A stretch of DNA of 64,000 nt from Nicoliella spurrieriana (GTDB lineage Bacteria; Bacillota; Bacilli; Lactobacillales; Lactobacillaceae): positions 62,001-126,000 of the forward strand of contig NZ_CP093361.1 of NCBI RefSeq assembly GCF_023380205.1. Reading direction: 5' to 3'. Below are positions 35,624-46,326 of this stretch, one piece after another. A model generated the notes under the pieces. It was not told the DNA's origin. It made no database searches and was given only the letters and a program-made list of their open reading frames with translations. A program made the position numbers and the translations under genes. Each line of letters starts with the position of its first letter. Position 1 is the stretch's first letter.

Positions 35624-36790
35624 TTAACTTTCCTGTTTAAATAGCACTACTCCCAATTCGTGGGGAGCGTTACTAAAGATAGCAGTTTCGGTAATTGCTA
35701 ATTGGCCCTGCCGATTTTCGACCTTTAGGCGACAGTAAGTCGATTGGGTCAACAACGCTTGGTAGAATTCATCTTCATTGGTCACCGCAATGTTATTAAC
35801 CTCTAGGATAACATCCCCGATCGATAGGTTCATCTTGGCAGCCGGCGTCTTTGGTTCAATTCCAACCACACGCACCCCGTTGATTACCTCTGAGTACCAA
35901 TCACCCTGGGCCTTGTCATGCGCCTTGGCGCGCATTAAAAGCCACCAATAAATAACCAATAAGCTTCCCAAGGCCGGAACGGCTACAATTGCAAAGAAGT
36001 AACTAGCTACGCTCAACAATATTCCAAATAAGGCTAGTTTTGCAAAGCGCCCCGCTAATTTCTTAAATACCACCCGGGGGGCTTGTTTAAAGATCGTCAT
36101 CCGAAAGCTAAACAGGATTGGCGCGATCAAAAACGCATATGATTGGCCGTTCAAAACAAACACTGGCCAAAATTGAAATAGATTATGAATCCAGTCGCCC
36201 GGGATAAACAGGAAAAGGGGAATCACATTAATGCTTTTGAACGGATACCCAGCAATTCGAACTTGGCGTTCGTTCCGCTCAATAATGGGAACGTTAAACT
36301 TACCACCGTCCTTAGCAACCATGATTGCTAGCCCGAATAAAAAGAGGCTGGCCAATAAAACGTAGTTAAAGTTGGCCGGTGCAGATCCCCACATGCCATA
36401 GTTCTGCAACGTTTGAAAATGGAAGAACTGTTCAGCGTATTGATTGAGGTTCAAGAGGGCTACAATCACCGTGGAAATAATTACAATTTCAAATGAAAAG
36501 ATGACGCCCGGGATAAATAATAAATTAACCAATAGTAATAATTGGTAAACTAGTAGCCACGTAATCGTCATGACCGGCCCCACGATAATTGTAACCAGTG
36601 ATCCCAAAATCCCCAATATTAATAGATTGAGCCAAAATTGCCGGAGTTCAAAATGTTGCGAATAAATGGCGGTTCGAAAGGTATTTCTGGTCCCTTGAAT
36701 TCGTTTTTTGGATAATAAGTACGTTCGGATTAACGCCACCCAAAATACAGGTTGTAAAATAAAAATCAGTAAAGCAAGCAATATTTGCAT
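35624..36790 (-). CDS. MinJ-like PDZ-domain membrane protein
   Basis: A 388-residue protein with eight or so hydrophobic segments in the first ~280 residues and a C-terminal PDZ domain (GVRVVGIEPKTPAAKMNLS, then GDVILEVNNIAV). This layout matches Bacillus MinJ, a bridge between DivIVA and the MinCD division inhibitor at poles and septa. In Bacillus minJ also lies near prfB and secA, which supports the call. No peptidase motif is seen. The exact role in lactobacilli is not established. Confidence 0.65.
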   Translation of the reverse strand: MQILLALLIFILQPVFWVALIRTYLLSKKRIQGTRNTFRTAIYSQHFELRQFWLNLLILGILGSLVTIIVGPVMTITWLLVYQLLLLVNLLFIPGVIFSFEIVIISTVIVALLNLNQYAEQFFHFQTLQNYGMWGSAPANFNYVLLASLFLFGLAIMVAKDGGKFNVPIIERNERQVRIAGYPFKSINVIPLFLFIPGDWIHNLFQFWPVFVLNGQSYAFLIAPILFSFRMTIFKQAPRVVFKKLAGRFAKLALFGILLSVASYFFAIVAVPALGSLLVIYWWLLMRAKAHDKAQGDWYSEVINGVRVVGIEPKTPAAKMNLSIGDVILEVNNIAVTNEDEFYQALLTQSTYCRLKVENRQGQLAITETAIFSNAPHELGVVLFKQES

Positions 36791-36812
36791 AATTACATTC
36801 GTCCTTTATCAA

Positions 36813-37929
36813 TTAATCAGGATTCTTTTGACTTAATTTCCACTGGAGATAGGCATTAATGAATGGATCTAAATCACCATCCATCACCGCCTGGCCGTTA
36901 CCAGTTTCATAGTTAGTCCGGTGATCCTTAACCATCGTGTATGGATGGAAGACATAGGAACGAATCTGCGAACCCCAACCAATATCCTTTTGTTCACCCT
37001 CGATTTGAGCCTTCTTGGCGGCCTTTTTTTCCTCTTCACGTTCATACAACTTAGATTTTAACATATTCATTGCAGTTTCACGATTTTGCAATTGAGATCG
37101 CTGGGCCTGACTGGAAACAACGATTCCAGTCGGTTCATGGGTAATCCGCACTGCCGATGAGGTCTTATTAACGTGTTGGCCCCCGGCCCCACTAGCCCTA
37201 AAATAGTCAATTCGTAAGTCAGCGGGATTAATTTCAATGTTTACACTATCATCTAGTTCTGGCATTACATCAACGGAAGCAAATGAAGTATGCCGCCGCC
37301 CTGCAGAATCAAATGGTGAAATCCGGACCAATCGATGGACCCCCTTTTCAGATTGCAACAGCCCGTAAGCATTGGTCCCAATCACCATAAAGGTAACCGT
37401 ATCAATTCCAGCAACGTCGCCAGCCTGGTAGTTTAACACCGCTACTTTAAATTGGTGCTGTTCGGCCCATCTGGTATACATTCTAAATAGCATTGAACCC
37501 CAATCCTGAGATTCTGTGCCCCCGGCCCCCGGGTGAATTTCAACAATGGCATTATTATGATCGTACGGACCGGATAATAATAGGTTTAAGCGATAATCAG
37601 TTAATTGTGCCTCAACTTTGGTTAAATTATTTTCAAATTCGGCCATTAAATCTGGATCAGCTTCTTCTTCCAATAACTCTAAATTAACGGATAGCTCATC
37701 GGCAGCATCCGCTAAATTATTGAATCGGTCATATTTTTGCTTCATTTGATTAGTTTCATCAATTACTTTTTTAGCAGCTTGTTGATCATTCCAAAAATCT
37801 GGTTCAGCCATGCGATGCTCATTTAAATGAATCCCTTCATTCAATGCATCTAAGTCAAAGTGACCCCCTAAAGCCATTAATGGCTTTTTGAATTGTTTCA
37901 ATTTTATTTTTTGCTTCACTTAATTCCAT
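36813..37929 (-). CDS. prfB: Peptide chain release factor 2 (programmed +1 frameshift)
   Basis: Recognises UGA and UAA stop codons and triggers peptide release. It is encoded in two frames. The first 24 codons run from ATG 37929 (MELSEAKNK) to CTT at 37858-37860, followed by an in-frame TGA at 37855-37857. The rest continues in the +1 frame from GAC. The shift site AGGGGG-TCA-CTT-TGA-C is the classical autoregulatory signal. The main part has the GGQ loop (ASGAGGQHVNKTSSAVR) and the anticodon-like region with SPFDSAGRRHTSF. The total is ~371 residues. It lies downstream of secA, as in most Firmicutes, behind a terminator. Confidence 0.95.
37854..37870 (-). promoter_or_regulatory. prfB programmed +1 frameshift site
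   Basis: On the minus strand an internal Shine-Dalgarno-like AGGGGG is followed by TCA, the slippery CTT and the stop TGA, then C. When RF2 is scarce the ribosome slips +1 on CUU and reads GAC; when RF2 is abundant it stops at UGA. The layout is identical to the well-studied prfB site. Confidence 0.92.
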
Positions 37930-37953
37930 TTTAATTTTCCCCAATCATTTAAA

Positions 37954-37990
37954 AGCAAAAAGCGAAGGGACCAATACAGTCACTTCGCTT
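37954..37990 (-). terminator. secA terminator
   Basis: Minus strand AGCGAAG...CTTCGCT stem followed by TTTTTGC, between secA and prfB. Confidence 0.7.
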
Positions 37991-38001
37991 CTTCCTAAGA
38001 A

Positions 38002-40365
38002 TTATCTTTCAAGGTTTTGTCTAATTTCAGCCTTCATAAATAATCTAGTGGTATCGTAATCGATATCAGCAATCATTTCTTCAAACATCCGGTAACCTTC
38101 CCGTTGGTATTCAACCAATGGGTTTAATTGTCCATAACCACGAAGTCCAATTGATTGTCTTAATTGATCCATTGCATCAATGTGATCAGTCCAGTGTGAA
38201 TCGACCACCCTTAGGATTACAACCTTTTCGAACTCAAGCAACTGTGCAGGATCAGATAATTCTGATTGCTTTTCCTTGTAGTTTTCCTTAGCAATGTTAT
38301 TTAAGTAATCCTTAATTTCATCAGCTGATTTATTCTCTAAATCAGAAATGCTAATTTTGTCAGGATTAATTAAGGTACTGATTGCAAAATCTAAAATGGT
38401 ATCTAGATCCCAATTATCAGTACTTCCCTGGGTGTGCAAGTCTACCACGTGGTTAATGGTTCTTTCGAACATTGGTAGTAGGACCCACCCGAGTGACTTA
38501 TCTTCTTCGATGATTTCATAACGCTCTTTATACATCACGTCACGTTGTTGTCTCATCACATCATCGTATTGAAGAACGTTCTTCCGTGAATCGTAGTTAT
38601 TCCCTTCAACCCGCTTTTGAGCTGATTCAACCTGCTTCGAAATCATCCGACTCTTAATTGCGGCACTATCACCATCAATTTTAAGGTGTTGGAGGAGGTT
38701 CTTGATTCTATCAGAACCAAACCGACGCATTAAGTCATCTTCAAGGGAAAGGTAGAATTGAGAAACACCAGGGTCCCCTTGCCGACCAGAACGACCACGG
38801 AGTTGGTTATCGATCCGCCGCGATTCATGCCGTTCAGTCCCTAAAACAGCTAGGCCACCTAGTTTAACCACACCGGGCCCTAATTTAATATCAGTTCCCC
38901 GTCCGGCCATATTAGTGGCAATCGTAACGGCGCCCTTTTGACCAGCATTTTTAACGATTTCAGCTTCTTTGGCGTGGTTTTTAGCATTTAAGACCACGTG
39001 TTCAATTCCTTCTTCATCCAAGCGTTGGGAAAGGTATTCAGAAGTTTCAACGGCAACCGTCCCCACTAGAATTGGTTGGCCTGCATGGTGCAACTTCTTA
39101 ATTCTTTGAATTACGGCTTCGAACTTAGACTTTAAATCAGGATATAAAACATCTGGTTCATCTAAACGGACAACTGGCTTGTTGGTTGGAATTGAGATAA
39201 CTTCCATATTATAAATTTCACGGAATTCTTCAATTTCAGTCCGTGCCGTACCAGTCATTCCTGATAGTTTTTTATACATCCGGAAGAGGTTTTGGTAAGT
39301 GATGTTGGCCATCGTCTTACTTTCTTGTTGGATTTCAACGCCTTCCTTAGCTTCAATAGCTTGATGCAGACCATCTGAGAAACGCCGTCCTTCCATGATC
39401 CGTCCAGTAAATGAATCAACGATTTGAACGGAATCATCTTGCACCACGTAGTCCTTATCACGAAGCATAATGTAATTAGCACGTAATGCTTCATCGATAT
39501 GGTGGGTCAATGCAGTATTTTCAGTATCAAATAGGTTCTTTAGATTAAAGAACTTATCAGCCTTTTTAATTCCTTGATCAGTCAAAGCGATGGTCTTACT
39601 TTCAAGATCGATTTTGTAATCAGTATCCTTATTCAAGGTCTTTGCAAACTGATCAGCTGAATTGTAAAGTTCAGATGATGCAGTCGCTTGTCCTGAAATA
39701 ATCAATGGCGTTCTAGCTTCATCAATTAAGATGGAGTCCACTTCGTCGACTACGGCAAAATTAAGTGGCCGTTGAACCATGTCTTCCTTATAAACCACCA
39801 TGTTATCACGAAGATAATCGAATCCAATTTCACCATTAGTGGAGTAGGTAATGTCAGCAGCATAGGCCTGGCGCTTTTCTTCTGGTGATTTTTCCGAAGA
39901 GTTAACCCCTACCGATAGGCCTAACCAATTATATAATTCACCCATTTCGGTAGCATCACGTTCGGAGAGGTATTCGTTAACGGTAATAACGTGGACCCCG
40001 TCTCCAGAAATAGCATTTAAATAAACTGGCATCGTACAAGTAAGGGTCTTCCCTTCACCAGTCTTCATTTCTGAAATATTCCCTTCATGCAAAACAATTC
40101 CACCCATGATTTGAACGTGGAATGGATTTAATCCTAAGACCCGTCGAGCTGCTTCTCTAGCCACTCCGAATGCTTCTGGCAATAACTCATCTAGGGTTTC
40201 ACCATCTTGGTAGCGCTTCTGAAATTCAGGAGTTTTAGCTTGTAATTCTTCATCACTTAATTTGCGGTATTGCTTTGACCATTCACCGACTTGATCAGCA
40301 AGCTTGCTAAGTCTCTTGATCTCACGCTTATCGCTTTCTACCCATTTTTTTAAAATATTAGGCAT
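38002..40365 (-). CDS. secA: Preprotein translocase ATPase SecA
   Basis: Motor that drives secretory proteins through SecYEG. The 787 residues show Walker [11 protein letters not shown], the DEAD-like [15 protein letters not shown], the preprotein cross-linking domain, [16 protein letters not shown], and [18 protein letters not shown]. The C-terminus ends RQNLER, so the zinc-binding tail used by many SecA proteins to bind SecB is absent, which is normal in lactobacilli. It is directly preceded by comFC; hpf, which usually lies between, is missing. Confidence 0.97.
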   Translation of the reverse strand: MPNILKKWVESDKREIKRLSKLADQVGEWSKQYRKLSDEELQAKTPEFQKRYQDGETLDELLPEAFGVAREAARRVLGLNPFHVQIMGGIVLHEGNISEMKTGEGKTLTCTMPVYLNAISGDGVHVITVNEYLSERDATEMGELYNWLGLSVGVNSSEKSPEEKRQAYAADITYSTNGEIGFDYLRDNMVVYKEDMVQRPLNFAVVDEVDSILIDEARTPLIISGQATASSELYNSADQFAKTLNKDTDYKIDLESKTIALTDQGIKKADKFFNLKNLFDTENTALTHHIDEALRANYIMLRDKDYVVQDDSVQIVDSFTGRIMEGRRFSDGLHQAIEAKEGVEIQQESKTMANITYQNLFRMYKKLSGMTGTARTEIEEFREIYNMEVISIPTNKPVVRLDEPDVLYPDLKSKFEAVIQRIKKLHHAGQPILVGTVAVETSEYLSQRLDEEGIEHVVLNAKNHAKEAEIVKNAGQKGAVTIATNMAGRGTDIKLGPGVVKLGGLAVLGTERHESRRIDNQLRGRSGRQGDPGVSQFYLSLEDDLMRRFGSDRIKNLLQHLKIDGDSAAIKSRMISKQVESAQKRVEGNNYDSRKNVLQYDDVMRQQRDVMYKERYEIIEEDKSLGWVLLPMFERTINHVVDLHTQGSTDNWDLDTILDFAISTLINPDKISISDLENKSADEIKDYLNNIAKENYKEKQSELSDPAQLLEFEKVVILRVVDSHWTDHIDAMDQLRQSIGLRGYGQLNPLVEYQREGYRMFEEMIADIDYDTTRLFMKAEIRQNLER

Positions 40366-40502
40366 TAAAAATCAATTTCCTTTCTTAAAATAAATCATCG
40401 TTTTTAAATAGGGAATTTTACCCCAATTATTCATTATCTTTATCTAGTCTATTCTAACATTTTCAACGTAAATTTAAAACGATAAACATAAAATCAATTT
40501 AA
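40366..40502. other. Intergenic region secA-comFC (no hpf)
   Basis: 137 bp of AT-rich DNA. On the minus strand TTGAAA and downstream AT-rich hexamers could serve as secA promoter. It contains no trace of hpf/yvyD, the ribosome hibernation factor gene found here in most lactobacilli. Confidence 0.5.
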
Positions 40503-41186
40503 TTAGCGTGCTAGAGTAAGCCCCTGGACTGATTTAGCCCCATTTTCAATTAGTAACCGGGCCGCAAATCGAATCGTGGTCCCGGTAGTATAAACATCAT
40601 CAACGATCAAAACATCCCGTTGGGCAATCCTTCCAATTAACTTAGGATCAACTATGAACGGTTGTTCCATCGCTTTTCGTTGATCCCGCCCCCGTTGTGA
40701 TTGATCAATGTTTTTTTGGTGGTTCTTAGTCAATAAACACTCAATCGTTTGCACCTGCAATAACCCTAGCGTTTGATTAAAGCCCCGCCGTTGTAGAGTT
40801 ATTGGTGTTAATGGAATTGGGACGATGACGCGGCCACTGGCAGTTGCACTTTCACTTAGTTCCGCGGCAAATACGGTTCGTAATTGATAATCCCCCACAA
40901 ACTTATAGCGGTGCATAAATTCCTTCATCGCCACATTGTACTGATACAGCGAGTGGTTAACAAATTGGAAGTCAGTCTTTGCTTGCCATTCTAAGCAGTC
41001 TTCACAATCCTCAGACTCAATTCCTAGTTTATTACAACTAGTACAGGTCGGTTGGTCAGCTAACCGATTAAAACGGTTCTGACACTTATTGCATATAACT
41101 GAATTAACGGACGGTGCTAAGCTCAATAGCCAACCAATTGTTACCTGATTTGATAAGTAATTTTGACATAGTAAGCACTTATTCAT
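40503..41186 (-). CDS. comFC: Competence protein ComFC
   Basis: Phosphoribosyltransferase-like protein needed for efficient DNA uptake in competent Gram-positives. The 227 residues start with zinc-finger Cys pairs (CLLCQNYL, CNKC, CTSC, CEDC). They end with the phosphoribosyltransferase loop DVLIVDDVYTTGTTI. The family segment RRGFNQTLGL is present. It overlaps comFA by 8 bases, so the two are translationally coupled. Both are intact, but competence cannot be inferred without the DNA-uptake pilus genes. Confidence 0.9.
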   Translation of the reverse strand: MNKCLLCQNYLSNQVTIGWLLSLAPSVNSVICNKCQNRFNRLADQPTCTSCNKLGIESEDCEDCLEWQAKTDFQFVNHSLYQYNVAMKEFMHRYKFVGDYQLRTVFAAELSESATASGRVIVPIPLTPITLQRRGFNQTLGLLQVQTIECLLTKNHQKNIDQSQRGRDQRKAMEQPFIVDPKLIGRIAQRDVLIVDDVYTTGTTIRFAARLLIENGAKSVQGLTLAR

Positions 41187-42519
41187 GATTTAACTTTTGC
41201 GCGCCCAACCGGTTCATATGCGCAATTTGGCGAACGGCTCCCGCAACGTTTTTGGCATTACTGTGGATAAAGAAATCCACATCGCCGAACGGACGATCAG
41301 CCTTACGACCGACCCGCCCAGCGATTTGGACTAATGCCGGCGTAGAGAAAATATCCTCATCGGCACCTAATACGATTACGTCGATTCCAGGAAACGTCAC
41401 CCCGCGTTCCAAAATGGTGGTCGTTATTAAAAAGACCAGGTGCAACTCCCGCATGGCAGTAACCTTGGTTAAGCGGTGCGGGTCTTCAGAATGAACGGTC
41501 ATGAACTGAGCTGTATCTGGTAACACTTTCGCTAAAACCTCAGCCACCGGTTTTAAGTCCCGAACATGGGGAACGAATAATAAGAAGCGCTGGTTTGTAC
41601 GCACCTTCATCCGCACCAGGTCAATTAACCGGCGGGGCAGCTTGCCCTTCGTTAACTTCTCACGCCAATATGGCACGTACCGCCGCTTAATCTGCGGTAA
41701 TAAGTGCCGGTGGAACCGTAACGGTAAGTAACTGATCGAAAGTTGCTTTTGCCTCACTAATTTCAATAAATCTGCACTGGGGGTCGCAGTCAAAAATAAC
41801 CGCGCGCCATCTGGTTTGATTGCGTTATCGACCGCATAGTGAAGCCCTGCATCTTGAGCGTATGGAAACGAGTCGACCTCATCAATAATTAAAATATCGA
41901 ATGCCCGATAAAAACGGAGCAGTTGGTGAGTTGTACAAATCGTTAGTTGCGAGTATTGATACTTTTCACTTTGGCGTCCGTGTAATAAAATCATAGGTGT
42001 AGTAGCAAATGCCTCTTTAATTCTGGGAAAGAGCTCAATGCACACGTCGACCCGTGGCGAAGCAATTGCAATCCGCAGTCGATTTTGTAGCGCCCATTTA
42101 ATCCCGGGAAATAACATTTCCGTCTTGCCAGCCCCAGTTACCGCCCATAGTAAGTGGGCCTTGCGACGCTGAAAATGATCGATAATGGTATTAGAACACT
42201 GTAATTGATCGGTAGTCAATCGTCCTTGCCAGGTCAACGGATTATTTGGTGGTTCAAATTGATTGGGTTCGTTAGCGTAAGCTAAATCACAATTACTAAC
42301 CATTCGCCCCAGGTTAATGCATTCTGGACAGTAAAAATGATTCCCGGGCAGGGCACTGCTTTGACAGTCAGTCCTCATTCCACAGCGTTGACACTCAATT
42401 TGCCCATTCAATTTTTTAATGGCTGGCCGTGTTTTCAGACCCGTAGCATCTAAAACGGCGGCATCAATCTCAAATGTGTTAATTTGACGCCCATAAAGTT
42501 CATTAATTTTCGTAATCAT
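41179..42519 (-). CDS. comFA: ATP-dependent DNA translocase ComFA
   Basis: DEAD-box-like ATPase thought to pull single-stranded DNA across the membrane during transformation. The 446 residues have N-terminal Cys pairs (CQRC, CPEC), Walker A LLWAVTGAGKTEMLF and DEVD in DILIIDEVDSFPYA. Helicase motifs TATPS and QIAGRVGRKADRPFG follow. It is first in the comFA-comFC pair and divergent from the YigZ-family gene with a ~50-bp gap. Confidence 0.92.
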   Translation of the reverse strand: MITKINELYGRQINTFEIDAAVLDATGLKTRPAIKKLNGQIECQRCGMRTDCQSSALPGNHFYCPECINLGRMVSNCDLAYANEPNQFEPPNNPLTWQGRLTTDQLQCSNTIIDHFQRRKAHLLWAVTGAGKTEMLFPGIKWALQNRLRIAIASPRVDVCIELFPRIKEAFATTPMILLHGRQSEKYQYSQLTICTTHQLLRFYRAFDILIIDEVDSFPYAQDAGLHYAVDNAIKPDGARLFLTATPSADLLKLVRQKQLSISYLPLRFHRHLLPQIKRRYVPYWREKLTKGKLPRRLIDLVRMKVRTNQRFLLFVPHVRDLKPVAEVLAKVLPDTAQFMTVHSEDPHRLTKVTAMRELHLVFLITTTILERGVTFPGIDVIVLGADEDIFSTPALVQIAGRVGRKADRPFGDVDFFIHSNAKNVAGAVRQIAHMNRLGAQKLNHE

Positions 42520-42572
42520 AATTTATCACCCATTCATTAAATACGCATAAAATATTCAAAGGAGCTTCTAAA

Positions 42573-43256
42573 ATGGAAAAAGAACAAACTTATTTAACGG
42601 TTAAAACTAGTGGTTCAAATGAAATTGACATTAAGAAATCCCGGTTCATCGGTAGTGTGAAGCGGGTCAAGACCGAAGCTGAAGCAAAGGAATTCGTTGC
42701 CCAGATCATCGAGGAAAATAAATCAGCGACCCATAATTGTTTTGCATACATGGTGGGGCAAGATGATCACATCCAACGTAAGAGTGACAATGGTGAACCA
42801 TCCGGAACCGCCGGGCTCCCGATTTTAGACGCCATCAAGCTCAAACAACTCCATGATGTTGCGGTCGTGGTTACGAGGTACTTTGGTGGAATTAAGCTAG
42901 GGGCCGGTGGATTGATTAGAGCTTATAGCAATGCGACAACCGAAGCAATCAATAAGGTGGGCGTCGTGGAACGAATCCTCCAAACGAAAATCAATATCGA
43001 AATTGAATATTCATTGTTGGAACAATTGAAGTACTTTTTAGAACAATCAGATATCTATATTGACGATATTCAATATGGTGCAGATGTTACCGTGGTGGTA
43101 GCAGTGCCAGCAGATCAAATTGAAGGGTTTAAAAAGCAGGTCATTGAGCTATTAAATGACCGTGCAAAAATTTCAACTGGTGATCAAGAATACTTTGAAG
43201 TGGATTACCATCAAGGTAAGGATCGTTACAAAAAAGGATCAATTGACCTCAAATAA
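42573..43256 (+). CDS. YigZ/IMPACT family protein
   Basis: A 227-residue protein of the UPF0029/IMPACT family (YvyE in Bacillus). Motifs include KKSRFIGSVKRVKTEAEAKE, ATHNCFAYMVG, SDNGEPSGTAGLPILDAIK and VVVTRYFGGIKLGAGGLIRAY. The bacterial function is uncertain; eukaryotic IMPACT acts on translation control. It is placed divergently from comFA, as in many Firmicutes. CAAAGGAG precedes the ATG. Confidence 0.9.
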   Translation: MEKEQTYLTVKTSGSNEIDIKKSRFIGSVKRVKTEAEAKEFVAQIIEENKSATHNCFAYMVGQDDHIQRKSDNGEPSGTAGLPILDAIKLKQLHDVAVVVTRYFGGIKLGAGGLIRAYSNATTEAINKVGVVERILQTKINIEIEYSLLEQLKYFLEQSDIYIDDIQYGADVTVVVAVPADQIEGFKKQVIELLNDRAKISTGDQEYFEVDYHQGKDRYKKGSIDLK

Positions 43257-43280
43257 CGGGGGCGATTGATCCTTTTTTAA
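43229..43280. terminator. Bidirectional terminator
   Basis: AAAAAAGGATCAATTG and CGATTGATCCTTTTTT pair over 15-16 bp. The hairpin covers the end of the YigZ-family gene and the end of tagO. Confidence 0.85.
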
Positions 43281-44371
43281 TGATTACTTTTACTGGTGGT
43301 GTTCTTTACCACCCGCTTAATCCATTTTAAAAGCGGCTGCCGATTCTTGCCAACCAATCCAATGGACTCCACAAATAATTCGAGCCCAATTAAAGTGGCA
43401 ATCGTGAGTAAAATACTACCCCATAGATTGGAAATCGGATAAAGGAGTGAGATGAACGAAAAAATCATTGCAATTCCATAAATCACTAACACGGTCTGGC
43501 GGTGGGTCAATCCCATCTGCATTAACCGATGGTGTAGATGGTGCTTATCGGCATGTGAAATGGGTTGGCGGTTCAATACCCGCCTTAAGATAGCATAAAC
43601 GGTATCGGTAATCGGGACTCCTAGAATAATTACTGGAATAATCACGGTAATGAAGGTTGCATTTTTTAGTCCATTTAGTGAAAAGACTGAAATCATGAAC
43701 CCGATAAATAACGAACCCGTATCGCCTAAATAAATGCGCGCTGGGAAAAAATTGTACGGTAAGAATCCAACACATGCAACGACCAGTGTAAAAATCATGA
43801 TGGATACATATGTATTTCCAACGTTCAAGAAAAACATCCCAGTAATTCCCATTGTGGTGAGGGCAATAATTGCAACTCCGGTAGCTAATCCATCCAAGCC
43901 GTCAATTAAATTAACCGCATTCGTGATCGCTAAGATCCAGATCCAAGTAATTGGTAAACTTAACCACCCTAAATGAAATGAGCCCAATAGAGGTAACGTG
44001 ATGATGGTCATTCTGACATGCGCAAAGAAGTAAACGAACAATGCTGCTAGGGTAATTCCTAAAACCTTTTGCTTGGGATTTAGAGTATAAATATCGTCTA
44101 ATACTCCGGTAATGATAATTAGGATTTCACCACCTAATATCCCCCATAGTTGGGGGCCTGGAATTAAGTTGTGCATTAATCCGGCCGTTGCGAACGTATA
44201 GGAAGCAAAGATGGCTAGTCCCCCAAGGGTGGGCATCGGCACCTTATTGACCCGCCGCTTATTCGGATCATCTTCGGCGCCAACTTTAAACGCTAGTTTC
44301 CGAATGAACGGAGTTAAAACCGCCGAAAGTAACATGGTCGCGAATAAGCAAACGATTATCTTTAATTTCAA
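43277..44371 (-). CDS. tagO: Undecaprenyl-phosphate GlcNAc-1-phosphate transferase
   Basis: Integral membrane enzyme that starts wall teichoic acid or other glycopolymer synthesis by moving GlcNAc-1-P onto undecaprenyl phosphate. The 364 residues have ~11 spans. The MraY/WecA family motifs are visible: VPMPTLGGLAIF, ITGVLDDIYTLNPKQK, NAVNLIDGLDGLATG, ARIYLGDTGSLFIGF, and HADKHHLHHRLMQMGL with the His-rich loop. The substrate call is by family; tagO versus other WecA-like transferases rests on context in Gram-positives. Confidence 0.88.
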   Translation of the reverse strand: MKLKIIVCLFATMLLSAVLTPFIRKLAFKVGAEDDPNKRRVNKVPMPTLGGLAIFASYTFATAGLMHNLIPGPQLWGILGGEILIIITGVLDDIYTLNPKQKVLGITLAALFVYFFAHVRMTIITLPLLGSFHLGWLSLPITWIWILAITNAVNLIDGLDGLATGVAIIALTTMGITGMFFLNVGNTYVSIMIFTLVVACVGFLPYNFFPARIYLGDTGSLFIGFMISVFSLNGLKNATFITVIIPVIILGVPITDTVYAILRRVLNRQPISHADKHHLHHRLMQMGLTHRQTVLVIYGIAMIFSFISLLYPISNLWGSILLTIATLIGLELFVESIGLVGKNRQPLLKWIKRVVKNTTSKSNH

Positions 44372-44443
44372 TCCTGCACCTCCCTATTCAATAATTGTAT
44401 AAATCCAATTATACAAATCCACCAATCTAAAAACAACCCAATC

Positions 44444-44480
44444 AAAAAGAGTTATCACAATTGTAATATGCAATAACTCC
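44444..44480 (-). terminator. Terminator of the KimA-like gene
   Basis: Minus strand GAGTTAT...ATAACTC stem, extended by inner pairs, followed by TTTTT. Confidence 0.75.
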
Positions 44481-44491
44481 TAATTAAAAGT

Positions 44492-46326
44492 TTATCTAAG
44501 GTGGTAGTTATAGGTACTAACCACAATATTTTGACGCGAATTCAATGCCGCCCGCAAGCGTAACCCACTCTGGTTGTGTAGAATTTGCTGCCAGTAATGC
44601 TTAGGGACGAATTGGGGAACCAACACCGTGGTGGTGTTGCCCTCATATTCAGCCCGCTTCGCAATTACGTCACAGAACCGTAACGTTGGATTAACAATTG
44701 AACGGTACGAAGAATGAATGTCCACAAATCGGACGCCTGGAAAGGCCGTTTTAAAATCACTAGCCACCTTTTGTTCCTTTTTAGGATTCGAATCAAACGA
44801 AACGTGCATCGCAATAATGTCATCACTGATCGATTTAGCATATGAAATCGCATTGGTAGTCATTGCTGTGACATCACTAATCAAGACGATTACAGTGGCG
44901 CCACTAAACGTTTCTGGAATTGCTTCCGCTTCATGACTAACTTCTAATTGTTCACTGACCCGCTTATAGTGCTCATTGATTCGGTAGAACATTAAAATTA
45001 GCAGTGGCATCACAATGAAGTATGGCCAAACGTTCACAAAGTGAAGCAGCAATAAGAAGACCACTAGAATCGCTGAAATCAGGGCCCCGATAAAGTTAAT
45101 CGTAGCCTTTAGAATCCAAGCTCCCTCACGATGCTTCCGCCAGTGTAAAATCATCCCCGACTGTGAAAGGGTAAACGGAATAAAGACCCCAATCGAATAA
45201 AGTGGCACCAAGAGGTTCGTTTCACCATTAAACATGATGATTAAAACGAACGCCCCGATTGCCAGTGAAATAATCCCATTAGAATACCCTAGCCGGTCCC
45301 CCTTATCCAGGTAAGCATGTGGCAAGAACTTGTCCCGAGCAAGGTTATAAGCAAGAATGGGGAACGCCGAAAACCCGGTGTTCGCAGCAACCGCCAGAAT
45401 CATTGCCGTTGAAAGTTGTAAAACATAAAATAAAATGCCACCATGCCCAAAAATGCCGCTACCAATTTGAGAAAGCACGGTAACATGCGCATTGGGCTTA
45501 ATGCCCATGTAGTAACTCAAAAACGTAATGCCACCAAAGAAGAACGCCAAAATCAAGGCCATGATGGCTAACGTATGTGAAGCCATTTTCTCCTTGGGTT
45601 GCTTAAAGTTAGGCACGGAGTTACTGATGGCTTCCACCCCGGTTAATGAAGATGATCCAGACGAAAAAGCCTTGAAGAATAACAACAACGTCATTCCCTG
45701 AACGGGCGTTCCGACCGCACTAGCAGCACTGTATGTAATGTGCCCAGTGGCAATGTTATAGCCACCCCAGATAATCATTATAAAGATCATCAAGATAAAT
45801 AGATACACCGGAACCGTTAAAATGGATGCTGATTCGCGCATTCCACGTAGGTTTAATAACATAATCAAAACCACAATTAAACACGAAATTAGGACCCGGT
45901 AGTTATATAGTGCAGGAATGGCTGACGTGATTGCTTCGGTCCCGGAAGTAGTTGATACCGCAACGGTCAGCATGTAGTCAACTAGCAATGATCCGCCAGC
46001 GACTAATCCTGCCGTTCGACCCCAGTTATCACTAGCAACTAAATAGGCCCCTCCACCAGATGGATAGGCATAGATAATTTGTTGATAGGATAACGTAATG
46101 CAAATAATAACACTAATACCAATGCTGCAATCCAAATTTGGTAAACCAATGCTGCAACCGAAAGCGTCAGGAGCACCGCAGTGATCTGTTCGGTTCCGTA
46201 AGCAACGGATGAAAGCGCATCGGATGATAACAATGCCAATCCTTTGAATTTATTAAGGGATTGGCCACCCTCATCGGTTGATTTCAATGGCTTTCCAATT
46301 AATAATCGTTTTAAATAACGCCACAT
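44492..46326 (-). pseudogene. KimA-like potassium importer, frameshifted
   Basis: APC-superfamily transporter resembling Bacillus KimA, a high-affinity K+ importer controlled by c-di-AMP. The first frame (ATG 46326) begins MWRYLKRLLIGKPLKS and LLSSDALSSVAYGTEQI, then leaves the family sequence near 46095 after LVLLFAL. The second frame picks up at TLSYQQIIYAYPSGGGAYL and runs to 44492, with about ten more spans and a C-terminal universal-stress-like domain. Joining them by restoring one base (GCATTA-ACG) gives ~610 residues, the KimA length. There is no slippery heptamer, so a one-base deletion, real or from sequencing, is the simplest cause. No ydaO-type riboswitch is seen upstream. Confidence 0.75.

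Noticed and set aside
36813-37919. prfB starting at 37919 in a single frame
   Set aside because: The classical frameshift site and the 24-codon first frame from ATG 37929 account for the real N-terminus.
46039-46135. Two separate transporter genes at 44.5-46.3 kb
   Set aside because: The two frames are complementary parts of one APC-family protein; a one-base shift explains them better.
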